A program made the translations under genes and the position numbers. Positions 31,870 through 39,542 of a stretch of 53,490 nt of DNA are shown here, one piece after another (within the stretch, counting starts at the first letter, position 1; each line of letters opens with the position of its first letter). This stretch comes from a virus. The notes beneath the pieces were generated by a model. That model ran no database searches. It was given only the letters and a program-made list of their open reading frames with translations, and was not told where the DNA came from. The stretch lies in IMG/VR virus record IMGVR_UViG_3300025131_000053, positions 1 to 53,490 of that record, one strand, 5' to 3'.

Positions 31870-32309
31870 ACATCAATAACGTCATCGTCCCTATCAACCA
31901 ATGCTTGCATAATATCTTCACGAGAGAGAAGCACTCTAGTCTGATTATCTGTAATGTTTATCCTCTCTTTAGATTCAACATCCATTTTCTTAACTTCCTT
32001 TTGTGTTTCGTTTCTCTCGTTAGAACTGTGAAGCTTTTGTAATGTATCAATAGACCCTGCAGTTGCTTTAATTACTTCTGCCAATGCTGCAACATCTCTA
32101 TTCTCCGGAGCTGTTGAAATGTAATCATTAACATTATCAACAAGTTCTAAAGACTTTTTAACAAGCTTTCCAGAAGAGTTCATAATAAACTCTTCTAAAT
32201 TGTCTTTATCTATAGTTATATCTTCGCGCTTTTCGCGTACGGTACTATTATTACCTTTTATCTGTGCAATAATATCATTCACCGCTCCATCTAACTCTTC
32301 ATCAGCCAT
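31866..32309 (-). CDS. gp16: Probable terminase small subunit (gp16-like)
   Basis: 147 residues, helical. KDNLEEFIMNSSGKLVKKSL, ELVDNVNDYISTAPENRDVA and ALAEVIKATAGSIDTLQKLH resemble the gp16 core of T4-like phages (R-x-N-h..., 'p-r-x-x-e-v-x-a-x-l-i', then 'L-L-x-L-H-K'), and the C-terminal NQTRVLLSREDIMQALV resembles the 'n-x-x-x-F-V-G-S-t-x-e-L-x-k-x-L' end. It would recognise DNA and stimulate gp17. It is unusual in being 12 kb from terL and on the other strand. Stop overlaps the convergent gene by 4 bases. Confidence 0.55.
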   Translation of the reverse strand: MADEELDGAVNDIIAQIKGNNSTVREKREDITIDKDNLEEFIMNSSGKLVKKSLELVDNVNDYISTAPENRDVAALAEVIKATAGSIDTLQKLHSSNERNETQKEVKKMDVESKERINITDNQTRVLLSREDIMQALVDRDDDVIDV

Positions 32310-32317
32310 TACATCTA

Positions 32318-32324
32318 TATTTAA
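32318..32324 (-). promoter_or_regulatory. Possible late promoter box (spacing 8)
   Basis: TTAAATA on the minus strand, 8 bases before ATG 32309. Confidence 0.4.
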
Positions 32325-32365
32325 TCTACACTTGAATTTTTTACAACATACCTTATTATAGTTAT

Positions 32366-32788
32366 ATGATTGTAAGGTTTAAGAAAACTAATGAAAATGC
32401 AGTTATTCCGTCTAAAAATCATGATTCAGATACTGGTTTAGATGTAACTTCCGTTGAAGATAGGTTAATACCAGCGCGCGGCTCTGCTGTCGTTGATGTA
32501 GGGTTAAAATTTGCATACATTGATCACGGGTTTTGGATAAAGGTGGAAGGTCGTTCAGGCCTTGGATTTAAACATGGCATTATTCCGCACCCTGGAATTA
32601 TCGATCAAGGATACCGTGGAGATGCTGGGATTAAGTTATATAATAATACTGATAAGGATTATAAGGTTAAATCCGGAGATCGCATTGCTCAATTTGTTGT
32701 GTATAAAAATTATAATGTCGAGGTAAGTGAAGGTAATATTATGGAATCAAAACGCGGGGAAAAGGGGTTTGGTTCATCTGGTAAATAA
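32366..32788 (+). CDS. dut: dUTP diphosphatase
   Basis: 140 residues with all five trimeric dUTPase motifs: DSDTGLDV near 20-27, EGRSGLGFKHGI at 61-72 (P-R-S-G changed to G-R-S-G), GIIDQGYRGDAGI at 77-89 with the catalytic Asp, GDRIAQFVV near 104, and RGEKGFGSSG at the end (130-139). It hydrolyses dUTP to dUMP, keeping uracil out of phage DNA and feeding dTMP synthesis. A TATTAT sequence a few bases upstream may be its early promoter; no ATAAATA. The clamp loader gene follows after 2 bases. Confidence 0.93.
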   Translation: MIVRFKKTNENAVIPSKNHDSDTGLDVTSVEDRLIPARGSAVVDVGLKFAYIDHGFWIKVEGRSGLGFKHGIIPHPGIIDQGYRGDAGIKLYNNTDKDYKVKSGDRIAQFVVYKNYNVEVSEGNIMESKRGEKGFGSSGK

Positions 32789-32790
32789 TT

Positions 32791-33717
32791 ATGATTGATT
32801 TTGATAAAATTTGGGTCGAAAAATATCGCCCGCAAACGCTAGATGATGTTATCTTAGATCAAGAGACATTACGCGTAGTTAAAGAGTTTAAAAATGAAAT
32901 ACCTAATCTTCTTTTTGTTGGTAATCCTGGTACTGGTAAAACCACCCTTGCTAGAGTTATTGTTAACGACATTCTTAAGTGTAATTACCTTTATATTAAT
33001 GCTTCTGATGAGTCTGGTATCGATACTATTCGACACAGTATTACTAATTTTGCACAAACTAAATCTTTCGATGGTAAGGTTAAGGTCGTAATTTTAGATG
33101 AGGGAGATGGTCTAACATCTCAAGCTCAAGCAGCGCTTCGTAATACAATGGAGTCGTATGCTAAGTATTGTAGGTTTATTATTACTGCGAACTATAAGCA
33201 TAAGATTATTCCAGCCGTACAGTCCAGATGTCAGTCATTAACTTTTAAACCTGTTATCGAATTAGCAGTTAAAAGATGTTACACCATTCTAAAAAATGAA
33301 AATATTAAAGTACCGGAAGAGCAAAAGAAAAAGTTCGTACAGCTTGTCAAGCGTCACTTCCCCGATTTACGGAAAACCATTAACGAGCTCCAAAAAAACG
33401 TCATTGATTCAGAGCTGTGTATTACTAGCGTTGTTAGTGATAACGAGTTGCTCGAAACGATTTACAAAAAAATAGCCTCTAAGCAGTGTTTAGAAGCTAG
33501 GAGATATTTGATTGAAAACGAAGATAGGTTCCAAGGAGATTATGACACGCTATTAGCTAATTATCTAGATTTTATCTATACTTCAAATATCGAAGATCTT
33601 AAAAAGAAAGAAACGATTGCTATTATCGCAGACCATCTCTATAAGAGCGCGTTTGTTGTAGATAAAGAAATTAATGCATTTGCATGTTTAGTAAATTTAG
33701 AAAATGCCCTACATTAA
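32791..33717 (+). CDS. gp44: Sliding clamp loader ATPase (gp44-like, RFC small subunit type)
   Basis: 308 residues (T4 gp44: 319). WVEKYRPQTLDDVI at the N-terminus, Walker A GNPGTGKTT at 44-52, Walker B VVILDEGDGL near 99-108, sensor 1 RFIITANY near 128-135, and the arginine-finger motif SRC at 145-147, followed by a C-terminal collar domain. It loads the gp45-type clamp for replication and, in T4, for late transcription. Follows dut directly. Confidence 0.93.
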   Translation: MIDFDKIWVEKYRPQTLDDVILDQETLRVVKEFKNEIPNLLFVGNPGTGKTTLARVIVNDILKCNYLYINASDESGIDTIRHSITNFAQTKSFDGKVKVVILDEGDGLTSQAQAALRNTMESYAKYCRFIITANYKHKIIPAVQSRCQSLTFKPVIELAVKRCYTILKNENIKVPEEQKKKFVQLVKRHFPDLRKTINELQKNVIDSELCITSVVSDNELLETIYKKIASKQCLEARRYLIENEDRFQGDYDTLLANYLDFIYTSNIEDLKKKETIAIIADHLYKSAFVVDKEINAFACLVNLENALH

Positions 33718-33964
33718 ACCAGAACAAAGACAACTAGTGGATGGTGCTCTTGAAGTATACGGATTGAATTTTGTCCCTAAAAACGCAGGTGAGTTAAATT
33801 ACGTAATTACTGTTTTTATAGATAATTATATTAGATCACAGGGAGAAAATTACGCAAATTATAATGAAATGATTGGCGCGCTAGAGTGTTGCAAACAGGA
33901 ATACTACAGAACGGTAGTAGGTCTTTACGAAGATCAAAAAATTGACGAGAACGGAGACGTTTAG
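33704..33964 (+). CDS. Conserved small phage protein (GELNYVIT...YEDQKI family)
   Basis: 86 residues: MPYIKPEQR, then AGELNYVITVFIDNYI, MIGALECCKQEYYRTVVGLYEDQKIDENGDV. I recognise the pattern 'G-E-L-N-Y-x-I-T...E-C-x-K-x-E-F-Y-R-R...Y-E-D-x-K-I-x-x-N-G-D-V' from a very widespread phage family of unknown function (DUF6899 by memory). It overlaps the end of the clamp loader gene by 14 bases. In many phages it lies near replication genes, as here. Confidence 0.75.
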   Translation: MPYIKPEQRQLVDGALEVYGLNFVPKNAGELNYVITVFIDNYIRSQGENYANYNEMIGALECCKQEYYRTVVGLYEDQKIDENGDV

Positions 33965-34557
33965 GCTTTTTTAAGATCAGCCATATATTCGTTTGTGTAT
34001 GATGTAACCGCCGGCGACGGGGTAGCAGGATCACTAGGAATTACTGTATTCTGCTTTGGTAAAGATCTCTCTGTTGGTGTGAGCTCGTGTGGCTCTGTCC
34101 CACCTCTATCAGATCTATTGGAAAGCATTTCCTCATCCTCTACAACCTCTTCCGGTTTGATGTTTACATTACTAGGTCTCTTTAGAGCATCTGGTATAGG
34201 CAGAAGGTTAGGGTAATATTCAACAGACTGTCCTAACAAACCAGGAACTGTAACATAATGTGAATATCTCCCACCTCCTTCATCGAGTGCAATATCTAAA
34301 TTTACATCGAGAGATGATTGCTGCGAACTAGCAGGGTACCGCGTAGGTTCTGTATCTTTTATTCCAACGACTCTAATATGGAGCCCTGAATCGATCATTT
34401 TTGTGAGTAACTCTTTTGTATTTTTCGGTAATGATTTATAACAATCAGTTGATTGATAATCGTCATTAAATTTAAAAACGTCACCTACAAGAAAACCTCC
34501 GCGTTGGTATCTTCTCATATAAGACTCGTGCAAATTAACAAACTTTTTACCTGCCAT
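33961..34557 (-). CDS. Late protein of unknown function (198 aa)
   Basis: ATG 34557 lies 5 bases after an ATAAATA box; the longer reading from 34581 starts upstream of the box. The N-terminus KKFVNLHESYMRRYQRGGFLVGDVFKF is shared with conserved proteins of T4-like marine phages as I remember them (L-x-E...R-Y-Q-x-G-G-F-L-x-G-D), whose role is unknown. The middle is strand-rich and the last 70 residues are Pro/Ser/Thr-rich and probably disordered. Late expression suggests a virion or assembly role. Confidence 0.6.
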   Translation of the reverse strand: MAGKKFVNLHESYMRRYQRGGFLVGDVFKFNDDYQSTDCYKSLPKNTKELLTKMIDSGLHIRVVGIKDTEPTRYPASSQQSSLDVNLDIALDEGGGRYSHYVTVPGLLGQSVEYYPNLLPIPDALKRPSNVNIKPEEVVEDEEMLSNRSDRGGTEPHELTPTERSLPKQNTVIPSDPATPSPAVTSYTNEYMADLKKA

Positions 34558-34562
34558 AATAT

Positions 34563-34569
34563 TATTTAT
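34563..34569 (-). promoter_or_regulatory. T4-like late promoter box
   Basis: ATAAATA on the minus strand, 5 bases before ATG 34557; followed upstream by the palindrome TGCAAGCTTGCA. Confidence 0.65.
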
Positions 34570-34604
34570 GCAAGCTTGCAAATAATCACACAGTATCGCG
34601 TAAC

Positions 34605-34883
34605 TTAATCTTTAAGAAACTCAGCTATTGTATGAAATGCTGTAAACACTTCAATATCCTCTTCTACAGCAGGTCCTAAATTCTCTTCGAGTTCAAAAGA
34701 ATGCGTTGTATGTACAGTTCTTTGGATCGCCCATCCAGTCGTCCCGGAATCATCTTTAACGAATACTCGTCCTTCTATTGGATTTGGGAGCTCCAATGTT
34801 GCATAAACTTCATTTTTGAGAGCTGTTACTAGTTCGTTAGTGGATATCTCCACATCAACATCTGCTTTACCTTTAACGCGCAT
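34605..34883 (-). CDS. Small hypothetical protein
   Basis: 92 residues. VDVEISTNELVTALKNEVYATLEL is a strand-helix unit found in small phage proteins; the rest (VFVKDDSGTTGWAIQRTVHT) is strand-rich and the end is acidic. No function known to me. A TATAAT box within the 18-bp shared element lies 14 bases before the ATG, so it is probably early or middle rather than late. Confidence 0.55.
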   Translation of the reverse strand: MRVKGKADVDVEISTNELVTALKNEVYATLELPNPIEGRVFVKDDSGTTGWAIQRTVHTTHSFELEENLGPAVEEDIEVFTAFHTIAEFLKD

Positions 34884-34894
34884 ACCTATAAGTA

Positions 34895-34912
34895 TATTAT
34901 AGTTCCTTAAAC
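34895..34912 (-). promoter_or_regulatory. Candidate early/middle promoter element, copy 2
   Basis: On the minus strand GTTTAAGGAACTATAATA, with TATAAT as -10; 17 of 18 bases match the copy at 2284-2301. Here it is not inside a gene. Confidence 0.45.
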
Positions 34913-34931
34913 TCGATTTACCACTCGGGTA

Positions 34932-34938
34932 TTAAATA
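34932..34938 (+). promoter_or_regulatory. T4-like late promoter box
   Basis: TTAAATA, 6 bases before ATG 34945; opens the second baseplate block. Confidence 0.6.
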
Positions 34939-34944
34939 TTATAA

Positions 34945-35433
34945 ATGGCTCTTATAAAGATATCAGATGTTTCGGTAGATAAAAAAGATAACGCGGCCCT
35001 TAAAGGTGGTTATCTGTATAAGGATTTATTTTTAGATCTAGTACCCGAGGTATATTATAACAAACAACTAAACAAAGACGTAGTTTTAAAAGATATTCAA
35101 GGGTCATATGATTTACAAGCTATTAAAAATAGCATTATAAATGCGTTTTTAACGTCACCGGGACAGAAAATATTAAACCCTGAATTTGGTATTGATTTAA
35201 GAAGATATCTGTTTGACCCTGTCAACAGCTCGACTGCGTATAAAATTAGGTATGATATTGATACTAAATTACCTGAACAAGAGCCACGTATACAGCTTCA
35301 AAAGGTTAACGTAGATGCTATTACAGATGCGCAGGAATATTACATAGCTTTACAAATAAACATACCATCATTAAATGCATATGGGATAACACTTAAGTCA
35401 TTATTAAATAGTAACGGATACTACGTATTATAA
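34945..35433 (+). CDS. gp25: gp25-like baseplate wedge protein
   Basis: 162 residues (T4 gp25: 132). KDIQGSYDLQAIKNSIINAF, LTSPGQKILNPEFGIDLRRYLFDPVN and LPEQEPRIQLQKVNVDAI are diagnostic of the gp25/GpW wedge family, including the E-P-R motif that binds the sheath-like core. It adds about 30 residues at the N-terminus. In T4 it connects wedges to the first sheath ring. The gp6-like gene follows after 4 bases, as in most contractile systems. Confidence 0.88.
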   Translation: MALIKISDVSVDKKDNAALKGGYLYKDLFLDLVPEVYYNKQLNKDVVLKDIQGSYDLQAIKNSIINAFLTSPGQKILNPEFGIDLRRYLFDPVNSSTAYKIRYDIDTKLPEQEPRIQLQKVNVDAITDAQEYYIALQINIPSLNAYGITLKSLLNSNGYYVL

Positions 35434-35437
35434 TATC

Positions 35438-37285
35438 ATGCCAACAAACACAAACGAAACATCGAATAAGTTTTTAGATTTTAATCTGCCACAAGACGCA
35501 TATGTCGCGTTTGATGCAGTAAGTTTAAAAGATTATATTATTAATCGATTAGATGAAAATCAAAAGTTCACCGATCAAAATTATGAAGGTAGTAATTTAG
35601 CCGCCGTAATTGATATAATTGCATACTCTTATCATGTTCTCTTGTTCTATTTAAACAATACAGCTGCAGAAGTAAATTTTGATCAAGCTACTCTATATGA
35701 GAACATGAACAAAATTGTAAAGTTAATCGGTTATAAGCCGGCCGGGAAGCAAACTTCTATTGTTCCAATAAACGCAGTTGCATCAGCATCTTTACCTACC
35801 GGTAATTATACTATTCGTAAATATTCTTATTTTTTAGCAGACGGTGTTCAATATAACTTTAATGGAGATTTATCCTTTAATAAAAATGTTGCCGGCAAAA
35901 CAGAAACTTTACAAACTGTAAATGATGAAGCTATCTTGTATCAAGGGACCATTAAAGAGTATCCAGATTATACTGCCCAGGGCGAGGAATTTGAAATATT
36001 ACCAATTGTTGTAGATAACATTGTTGATAGTAATGATGATAAATTTATTGCTGATGGTACTGTAAGCGTGTATGTCAAAGAGGCTAGTAATTCAACATAC
36101 TATCAATACCAGATTGTTGAAAGCTTGTATCTATCAAGCGCGGTTGATAGAGTATGTGAGATTAGATTAAATGAATACGGTCATTATGAAGTAAAGTTTG
36201 GAAATGGTGTATTTGGTAAAAAGCTAGAGCAGAGTGATATTGTATCAATCGATTATATATTGTCAGATAATACTGCCGGCATTATTAGTAAAAACATAAT
36301 TAATGGTAATAAATTATTTGTTTATGATTCGGCTAGGCAACGTGCATTATTTAAGGACATATATCCGAATAAAGACGAAACAACATTCCTAAATATTACC
36401 AACAGTCCAAAGATTACATTTAATAACCCTCTCAATTCTTCTACTCTTTCAACAGAAGAAACAGTCGACCAAATTAGACAAAATGCTCCAAAAATGTTTT
36501 CATCGCAATTGAGGCTGGTTACTGAAAAAGACTATCAATCATTCCTAGAAAGAAACTTAGCTAACGTGATCACTAGTACGCGCGTTGCTAGCAACACGTC
36601 TTATATTAATGAATATATACAATATTTTTATGATATATGTGTTGACCCTAATAAGGTAAATAGAGTAATAATCAATCAAGTGAATTTTGCAGATTCGTGT
36701 GACTTTAATAACATTAATGTATTTGTTGTACCTAAATTTAAAATCACAGAAGATAAGTCCTATCCTCCGTTTTTGAGTAATTCATTTAAAAATTATATTG
36801 TAACGCAAACGCAGGACCGTAAGATGTTATCTAATACTGTTGTACCTAGAGATCCTATCTATATGGCGTTTGGGTTAGGTATAGGTAATGCTTCTAACTT
36901 AACATTAGATATACTAGATCAAAGTAAGTTATACGCTGTTAGAGAAACAAACAACAAAATTAATAAAAACACGTTAAAGTCGCGAATTGCCAGTATAATT
37001 AAAAACTTTTTCATTCCGGAAAATAACAATCTAGGTGAGAATTTAAAATTAATAGATTTAGCTAATGATATTCTTTCACTGGAAGGTATAAAGCGAATAG
37101 AAACTAGAAATGAGCTAACTGGGGAAATATTCACAGGTGGTGTATCATTTTTATCATTTAACCCTCAATACCCTGAAAGTGATATAGAGTTAGTAAATCA
37201 AGATAAAACGTTACCGTTTTTTAAATTTCCGTACCTATACTCTCCCTTATCCGTAGCTAAGCGTATTGTTATAACAGATGAGTAA
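35438..37285 (+). CDS. gp6: gp6-like baseplate wedge protein
   Basis: 615 residues (T4 gp6: 660). The N-terminal DYIINRLDENQKFTDQNYEG, SNLAAVIDIIAYSYHVLLFY, LNNTAAEVNFDQATLYENMN and KLIGYKPAGKQTS are the family hallmark; ERNLANVITSTRVASN and KLIDLANDILSLEGIKRIET mark later domains of gp6/GpJ proteins. It forms the ring that holds the baseplate wedges together and changes shape on contraction. Its end overlaps the next gene by 8 bases. Confidence 0.88.
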   Translation: MPTNTNETSNKFLDFNLPQDAYVAFDAVSLKDYIINRLDENQKFTDQNYEGSNLAAVIDIIAYSYHVLLFYLNNTAAEVNFDQATLYENMNKIVKLIGYKPAGKQTSIVPINAVASASLPTGNYTIRKYSYFLADGVQYNFNGDLSFNKNVAGKTETLQTVNDEAILYQGTIKEYPDYTAQGEEFEILPIVVDNIVDSNDDKFIADGTVSVYVKEASNSTYYQYQIVESLYLSSAVDRVCEIRLNEYGHYEVKFGNGVFGKKLEQSDIVSIDYILSDNTAGIISKNIINGNKLFVYDSARQRALFKDIYPNKDETTFLNITNSPKITFNNPLNSSTLSTEETVDQIRQNAPKMFSSQLRLVTEKDYQSFLERNLANVITSTRVASNTSYINEYIQYFYDICVDPNKVNRVIINQVNFADSCDFNNINVFVVPKFKITEDKSYPPFLSNSFKNYIVTQTQDRKMLSNTVVPRDPIYMAFGLGIGNASNLTLDILDQSKLYAVRETNNKINKNTLKSRIASIIKNFFIPENNNLGENLKLIDLANDILSLEGIKRIETRNELTGEIFTGGVSFLSFNPQYPESDIELVNQDKTLPFFKFPYLYSPLSVAKRIVITDE

Positions 37286-39527
37286 TATAAAAGTAGACTA
37301 TGCGACATTTGACGTAGAAGATTATAAGCGAGAAGCTAAGTTATCTTCTTATAATCTACCCTTTACCCCGCTAACTTTTAAGGCTCGTATACCTAGCTCT
37401 CTCGGCGGTGTGGCGGTAACAACCCAATATAATACCTTAAAGGCTACTTTCGACTTTGGCGACGGTACTTATGGTAATACATTAACCAGTAACCACGTTT
37501 ACGAATACCCCGGGGTATACAATGTCAGAATGGTGTTACGTGATTGTAATAATAATTCAATATTAGCGTCGTATAGCACAGATGTTGAAATATTTGATTA
37601 CATAACTAACACCTTTACAGTTACCGCTGGCCCTGTAAAGACAAATATATTAAATTTATCAGCAGGTGAATTTTCTAATGCTATAACAATTAATTCACAG
37701 TCGCCCTTCTATCAAGATTTTCAAGATATTTATTTTTCGGTGTCTGGGTGTGATGTACCTAATTATTATAATTTAAATGCTAATAGGTTTAATAATCTTA
37801 AAAAGTTTAATTCATTTTATAAGAAAGAATACATACCTTCACTATCTGGATTTGAGTATGAGGATATAGACAAGATTTCTCTTTCTTCTGCAAACATATA
37901 TGTGCGGTTAAGTGGTAATAATTACACTAGTGGTAAAGGCCCGAGTGCGTTTGCAATAGTAAACTCATTAAGCACGCATATATCAAGTATTAATGTAGGA
38001 AGCTCGGGAGATCAAGTAGTATATTTTAAGACTGACGGACAAAAAGCACCTTACAACACTATTAACGTATCTTTCTTTAAGGATAGAGATAATATATTCT
38101 CTAATAGCACTACTGGTTATAAAAATAATAACTACAACAACAACTTTACTATTACACTATCATCTTTAGTTGGCGCAACTTCTGCTCAAACTCTTAGTAG
38201 TATAGCAATCACCTCAAATGGTATTCCAGGAGAAGGTGACAGTGTAGCTACCTTTGCTGTATCTCCAGTTCAGTACAAAGGATTGGGTATACCATTTATT
38301 CTTTCACCAAAGAATCAGGATTACTATACAATGAAGTCCTTGTCTAGTCACTTAACACCAACCTTTTCGTTGTTATCAGGTAAAACACCACAAATAATTC
38401 CGGGTGTAAGTGGTGTTAAAGTATCTGCATCACATTATACAATTCAAAGCTTAAGCGCTACGTTATCTTCTTTTGATACAACATTTTGGTATAGAGGTCT
38501 CTTAACATTTAATGATAATACTCTTGCTTCACTTTCTGCTGAGCCTGCGTACTTAACACTTAGTGCAAAATGTCCGTATGAAAATACTGCGACCTCTACA
38601 ACTAATACAGTAACCGGCTATACAGCTTTTACTTGTTATCCAAAAAACTATTACGAAGCATATAAGCAAAATGAAGAATTTGATTTTGAACAAACAATAA
38701 AGGATTTACGGTTCCAGGAAATTTTATTAGATAAGGATATCTTATTTACTGATTTTATTGGAACTATATTTGGTAACGTTAGTAGTAGTTATACTGTTTT
38801 AGGAAAGAAGATTTGGGAAAGAATTCAAAACTTTACATCAAACACTAGCGATATAGATTATTGTGATATTAATTCTCTTATTAATTTAGCTGATCTAACC
38901 GATGACGAAGGGATCGTGTTTGATCGATCTTTAGCTCAACAACCTGAATTAGTGGATAGGCTAATGAGTGTGCTCAGTATGAATTATAACAAATTTAGAG
39001 GTACACAAAATAAATTTGATGAAAACTACAACCCCAAAGGACATACAACAAAAACAACTTATGGAAAAAATCTAAGTGCATTACTTGATACATCAACTTA
39101 CGAAGTGTCTGCCGGCACAGACATTGTAGCGTATGAAAAGTTTAGTGACACATATACAAGACTGAATACTTATCAGCCAATATCTGCATTAAGTGGAGCT
39201 TCATATTCTAAATCTGGTAATTTCCAGACTTATATGCTTAGTAATTTTAATACTACAGCGACACCTGCAACTAGCGGTGGCCCATATTGGGGGTGGCCTT
39301 TAGTATTACCAGCAACTTATGCTAGTATTACAGATGTAGATAAGTTTTACAAATTTTATAGTCTATCTGCAACGTACGATAACACCATCGAGGGTGGTTT
39401 AATCGACTATTCCAATGGATTAACAACATTAGATTATAATACCCCGCTTAGCGCCCTCGAAGGAGCTAATAACGTATTTGATGTTATGATTCGAAACTCC
39501 TTATTTAGTAGTCTATCTCTGTTCTAG
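37278..39527 (+). CDS. Large baseplate/tail structural protein with PKD domain
   Basis: 749 residues. A PKD-type Ig-like domain lies near 52-115: LKATFDFGDGTYGN, then HVYEYPGVYNVRMVL. The central part is Ser/Thr/Asn-rich beta sequence. The C-terminal 300 residues (DFEQTIKDLRFQEILLDKDI, FGNVSSSYTVLGKKIWERI, QPELVDRLMSVLSMNYNKFR) look conserved in wedge proteins of marine T4-like phages. Coupled to gp6, so probably a baseplate wedge or peripheral protein. Exact T4 counterpart unclear. Confidence 0.6.
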   Translation: MSNIKVDYATFDVEDYKREAKLSSYNLPFTPLTFKARIPSSLGGVAVTTQYNTLKATFDFGDGTYGNTLTSNHVYEYPGVYNVRMVLRDCNNNSILASYSTDVEIFDYITNTFTVTAGPVKTNILNLSAGEFSNAITINSQSPFYQDFQDIYFSVSGCDVPNYYNLNANRFNNLKKFNSFYKKEYIPSLSGFEYEDIDKISLSSANIYVRLSGNNYTSGKGPSAFAIVNSLSTHISSINVGSSGDQVVYFKTDGQKAPYNTINVSFFKDRDNIFSNSTTGYKNNNYNNNFTITLSSLVGATSAQTLSSIAITSNGIPGEGDSVATFAVSPVQYKGLGIPFILSPKNQDYYTMKSLSSHLTPTFSLLSGKTPQIIPGVSGVKVSASHYTIQSLSATLSSFDTTFWYRGLLTFNDNTLASLSAEPAYLTLSAKCPYENTATSTTNTVTGYTAFTCYPKNYYEAYKQNEEFDFEQTIKDLRFQEILLDKDILFTDFIGTIFGNVSSSYTVLGKKIWERIQNFTSNTSDIDYCDINSLINLADLTDDEGIVFDRSLAQQPELVDRLMSVLSMNYNKFRGTQNKFDENYNPKGHTTKTTYGKNLSALLDTSTYEVSAGTDIVAYEKFSDTYTRLNTYQPISALSGASYSKSGNFQTYMLSNFNTTATPATSGGPYWGWPLVLPATYASITDVDKFYKFYSLSATYDNTIEGGLIDYSNGLTTLDYNTPLSALEGANNVFDVMIRNSLFSSLSLF

Positions 39528-39529
39528 AG

Positions 39530-39536
39530 ATAAATA
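39530..39536 (+). promoter_or_regulatory. T4-like late promoter box
   Basis: ATAAATA, 6 bases before ATG 39543. Confidence 0.65.
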
Positions 39537-39542
39537 TGTTTA

